Below are positions 61,603 through 64,000 of a stretch of DNA of 64,000 nt, in pieces (position 1 is the stretch's first letter; each line of letters begins with the position of its first letter). A program made the position numbers and the translations under genes. The notes under the pieces are model-generated. The model was not told where the DNA came from. It did not search any database and saw only the letters and a program-made list of their open reading frames with translations. The stretch lies in assembly GCF_004297125.1 (NCBI RefSeq), contig NZ_SCVD01000025.1, positions 62,001 through 126,000 on the forward strand, given 5' to 3'. This stretch comes from Phenylobacterium sp. (lineage in GTDB: Bacteria; Pseudomonadota; Alphaproteobacteria; Caulobacterales; Caulobacteraceae).

Positions 61603-64000
61603 TGGCCAAAAAGCCCGGCGCTCCCAAGAACATCGACGCCCTGCGCCACGACGCGGCCACGCGGCGCAACATCCCTACGGCGGAAATGGAAAGCTTCTTC
61701 CGCCGTGAAGAAGACGCCGCGCCGATGCGGCCCAAACACTACCCGCGCGCCCGGCCGCTGGCCGAAGGCGCGACCCGAACCGAAGAGGAACCGAGCGTGC
61801 CCGAGATCATCTGGAACGGCGCGCGGATCAAGATCACCGACGCACAGGCGGCCGAACTAGCGGAGACCGGAACGCTGACCTTGTCTGACGCACAGCTCGT
61901 CTGGCGCGGCAAGGACCGACAGGATTGGTCGGACCTCGTCGTCAATGTGCCGCCGGTCTACATCCAGGAGAAGATCCACCCCAAGGCGATCATCGACGAT
62001 CTGAAGCGCCGCACCGCCGAGCGGCGCGAGGCGAAGGCCGACGCGCCCGACCTGTTCGCGGACTTCAACGGCATCGAGCCGGACCAGCGCGCCGAGTTTT
62101 ACCTCCACGACCAGCACTGGTCGAACCGCATGATCCTGGGCGACAGCCTGCAGGTCATGGCCAGCCTGTCAGAGCGCGAGAGCCTGAAAGGCAAGGTGCA
62201 GTGCATCTATTTCGACCCGCCCTATGGCATCAAGTTCAACTCGAACTGGCAGGTCTCAACTCAGTCGCGCGACGTGAAGGATGGCAAGCAAACCGACATC
62301 AGTCGCGAGCCCGAGCAAGTAAAGGCCTTCCGCGACACGTGGAAAGACGGCATCCACAGCTACCTGACCTATTTGCGTGACCGCCTGACCGCGATGCGCG
62401 AGTTGCTAAGCGAGAGCGGGTCGATCTTCGTCCAGATAGGCGATGAGAATGTGCACCGCGTGCGGGCAGTAATGGATGAAGTGTTTGGCGCTGAAAACTA
62501 CGTTCTCGCCATCGCCGCGCAAACCACGGGTAGCCAAGCGGGTAGTTTCATCCAAGCAACTAATGACTATATTCTCTGGTATTCGAAGCAGAGGAAGCAA
62601 ACGGAATCCAAGTTCCGGCCGTTGTTTGTGCCGCGAAAGAAGGGTGAAGATGAACAGCCGTCCGCAAACCCTTTAACTTCGGACGGCGTGAGGCCGGACT
62701 CGACTGTGTCATACACGTTCCAAGGCAAGACATATCATCCGGGAGCCAAGAATCACTGGAAGGTATTGCCTCGTGGATTGGATCGCGTTGCCAAGGCAGA
62801 CCGTCTCATTGCCCAAAATACTCAGATTCGGTTTGCATTTTTTCACTCCGACTATCCAGTAACCCGGCTGAACGGAGTATGGGCGGATCTTGGGGGTGCC
62901 ACAGACAAGGTCTACGTTGTTCAGACCACACGCAAACTAATCGAACGCTGCATACTGATGGCGACCGACCCTGGCGACCTCGTACTCGATCCCACCTGCG
63001 GTTCAGGCACGACAGCCTATGTTGCGGAGCAATGGGGTCGCCGTTGGATTACGATTGACACCAGCCGCGTTGCCTTAGCCCTAGCCCGTACGCGGCTCAT
63101 GTCCGCGCGCTACCCTTGGTATCTGCTCGCTGACAGTCGGGATGGCCGCGCGAAGGAAGCCGCCCTCACTCAGACGATTCCGTCAGAAACGGAGTCGCAC
63201 GACGATATCAGGCAAGGCTTTGTCTATGAGCGTGTCCCGCACATCACGCTGGGGGAAATCGCCAATAACCCGCTGATCGACGACGTTTGGGAGAAGTGGC
63301 AGGTGGTGCTGGAGCCGCTGCGCGCTGAGTTGAACGCCGCTGCTGGCGAAACCTGGGAACACTGGCAGATCCCCCGTGAATTGCCGGCGACTGCGCATGT
63401 CTCCGCGGTCAAGCCGCATGCGGAGTGGTGGAAGGCCCGGATCGCCCGTCAGCGCGACATGGACGATGCAATCCGAGCACGTTCCGCCCCGGAACACCTC
63501 TATGACAAGCCCTACGTCGATCCGGCTCGCGTTCGCGTCGCTGGGCCCTTCACGGTCGAGAGCCTCTCGCCGCACCGCGTTCTCCCCGCCGGCGAGGAAG
63601 AACTGATCGAGACATTTGACGCTGCCGACGGCAAACGCGCCGCTGCTGACGCCGATCTTGCGGGCACCGACTTCGCTGCCATCGTCATAGACTACCTGAG
63701 GGCCGAGGGCGTCAAACAGCAGGCCAGGGACGACCGCATTACCTTCGAGAGCATTACGCCCTGGCCTGGCAATTTTCTTGGGGCCGCCGCAACCTTCAGC
63801 GAAGGCGAGTCCGGGCCCCAGCGTCGCGCCGCGATCCTGATTGGCCCAGAGTACGGCACCATCGGCCGACAGGATCTGATCGCCGCAGCGCGCGAGGCGG
63901 TCGACAACCGCTTCGACGTGTTGATCGCCTGCGCCTTCAACTTCGACGCGCACTCGTCCGAGCTCGGCAGTCTCGGCGGACTCACAATCCTCAAGGCGCG
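61602..64000 (+). CDS. mod: Type III-like DNA adenine methyltransferase (Mod), incomplete at the window end
   Basis: At least 799 residues, with no stop before the window ends. The beta-class order is seen: the catalytic DPPY (D205) in CIYFDPPYGIKFN comes before the SAM-binding DPTCGSGTT (463-471). About 250 residues between them should hold target recognition. The N-terminal ~150 residues and the long C-terminal part (after ~520, with RQGFVYERVPHITLGEIANNPLIDDVWE) are unlike short Mod proteins and probably contact Res or DNA. It would methylate the adenine of an asymmetric site and give specificity to Res. Confidence 0.9.
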   Translation, partial: MAKKPGAPKNIDALRHDAATRRNIPTAEMESFFRREEDAAPMRPKHYPRARPLAEGATRTEEEPSVPEIIWNGARIKITDAQAAELAETGTLTLSDAQLVWRGKDRQDWSDLVVNVPPVYIQEKIHPKAIIDDLKRRTAERREAKADAPDLFADFNGIEPDQRAEFYLHDQHWSNRMILGDSLQVMASLSERESLKGKVQCIYFDPPYGIKFNSNWQVSTQSRDVKDGKQTDISREPEQVKAFRDTWKDGIHSYLTYLRDRLTAMRELLSESGSIFVQIGDENVHRVRAVMDEVFGAENYVLAIAAQTTGSQAGSFIQATNDYILWYSKQRKQTESKFRPLFVPRKKGEDEQPSANPLTSDGVRPDSTVSYTFQGKTYHPGAKNHWKVLPRGLDRVAKADRLIAQNTQIRFAFFHSDYPVTRLNGVWADLGGATDKVYVVQTTRKLIERCILMATDPGDLVLDPTCGSGTTAYVAEQWGRRWITIDTSRVALALARTRLMSARYPWYLLADSRDGRAKEAALTQTIPSETESHDDIRQGFVYERVPHITLGEIANNPLIDDVWEKWQVVLEPLRAELNAAAGETWEHWQIPRELPATAHVSAVKPHAEWWKARIARQRDMDDAIRARSAPEHLYDKPYVDPARVRVAGPFTVESLSPHRVLPAGEEELIETFDAADGKRAAADADLAGTDFAAIVIDYLRAEGVKQQARDDRITFESITPWPGNFLGAAATFSEGESGPQRRAAILIGPEYGTIGRQDLIAAAREAVDNRFDVLIACAFNFDAHSSELGSLGGLTILKA

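Overview
The window is GC-rich and reads as a chromosome segment of an alphaproteobacterium, most likely of the Caulobacterales (Caulobacter/Phenylobacterium-like). This rests on three things: tightly coupled lepB-rnc-era-recO and pyrE-pdxJ-acpS blocks, three secreted proteins with PEPxxWA-type C-terminal sorting signals, and an alphaproteobacterial Ti/ICE-type conjugation module. The genus call is inference.

Layout. (1) 1-2041: the end of an island with visibly more A/T than the DNA after it. It holds the tail of an unknown gene, possibly a reverse-transcriptase-like protein, overlapped by an exonuclease-less family A DNA polymerase homologue. (2) 2.3-10.4 kb: core genes (SnoaL-like, Rnk-like, TetR, parC) mixed with PEP-CTERM genes, two of which share upstream operator-like repeats. 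(3) 10.3-14.5 kb: recO, nat, era, rnc and lepB on the minus strand. (4) 14.6-17.8 kb: two nested palindromes, then an EamA transporter, a SnoaL-like protein, an MgtC/DUF4010 membrane protein and a small secreted protein. (5) 17.9-25.8 kb: acpS-pdxJ-pyrE, a protein resembling class III nucleotide cyclases, the (p)ppGpp enzyme Rel, rpoZ, a YCII-family protein, folK, a NYN nuclease and a family 5 uracil-DNA glycosylase. (6) 25.8-26.6 kb: two small unknown genes. (7) 26.6-35.1 kb: GFA protein, M20 peptidase, ankyrin protein, D-aminoacylase, GNAT, smpB, dapA and a soluble lytic transglycosylase.

(8) 35.1 kb to the window end: a mobile element next to the transglycosylase gene. It opens with a large serine recombinase. 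Metabolic cargo follows: a gamma-glutamyltransferase with an extra C-terminal domain, an acetamidase/formamidase, a GFA protein and a secreted protein. Next comes a transfer module: a DUF6118-type protein, a TraA relaxase-helicase, a candidate oriT, TraC/TraD-like proteins and a TraG/VirD4 coupling protein. Beyond it lie small unknown genes and XRE regulators, a subtilase/AAA-ATPase pair, an ArdC-like antirestriction protein, a DUF736 protein, a frameshifted ParB-like gene and a type III-like Res/Mod pair that runs off the end. No mating-pair (VirB/Trb) genes are visible, so within the window the element looks mobilizable rather than self-transmissible.

The observations I would follow first are the polymerase pair at the left edge, the AAA/subtilase operon, the oriT candidate with a MobQ-like nick sequence, the shared operator repeats of the PEP-CTERM genes, and the cyclase-like protein between pyrE and rel.
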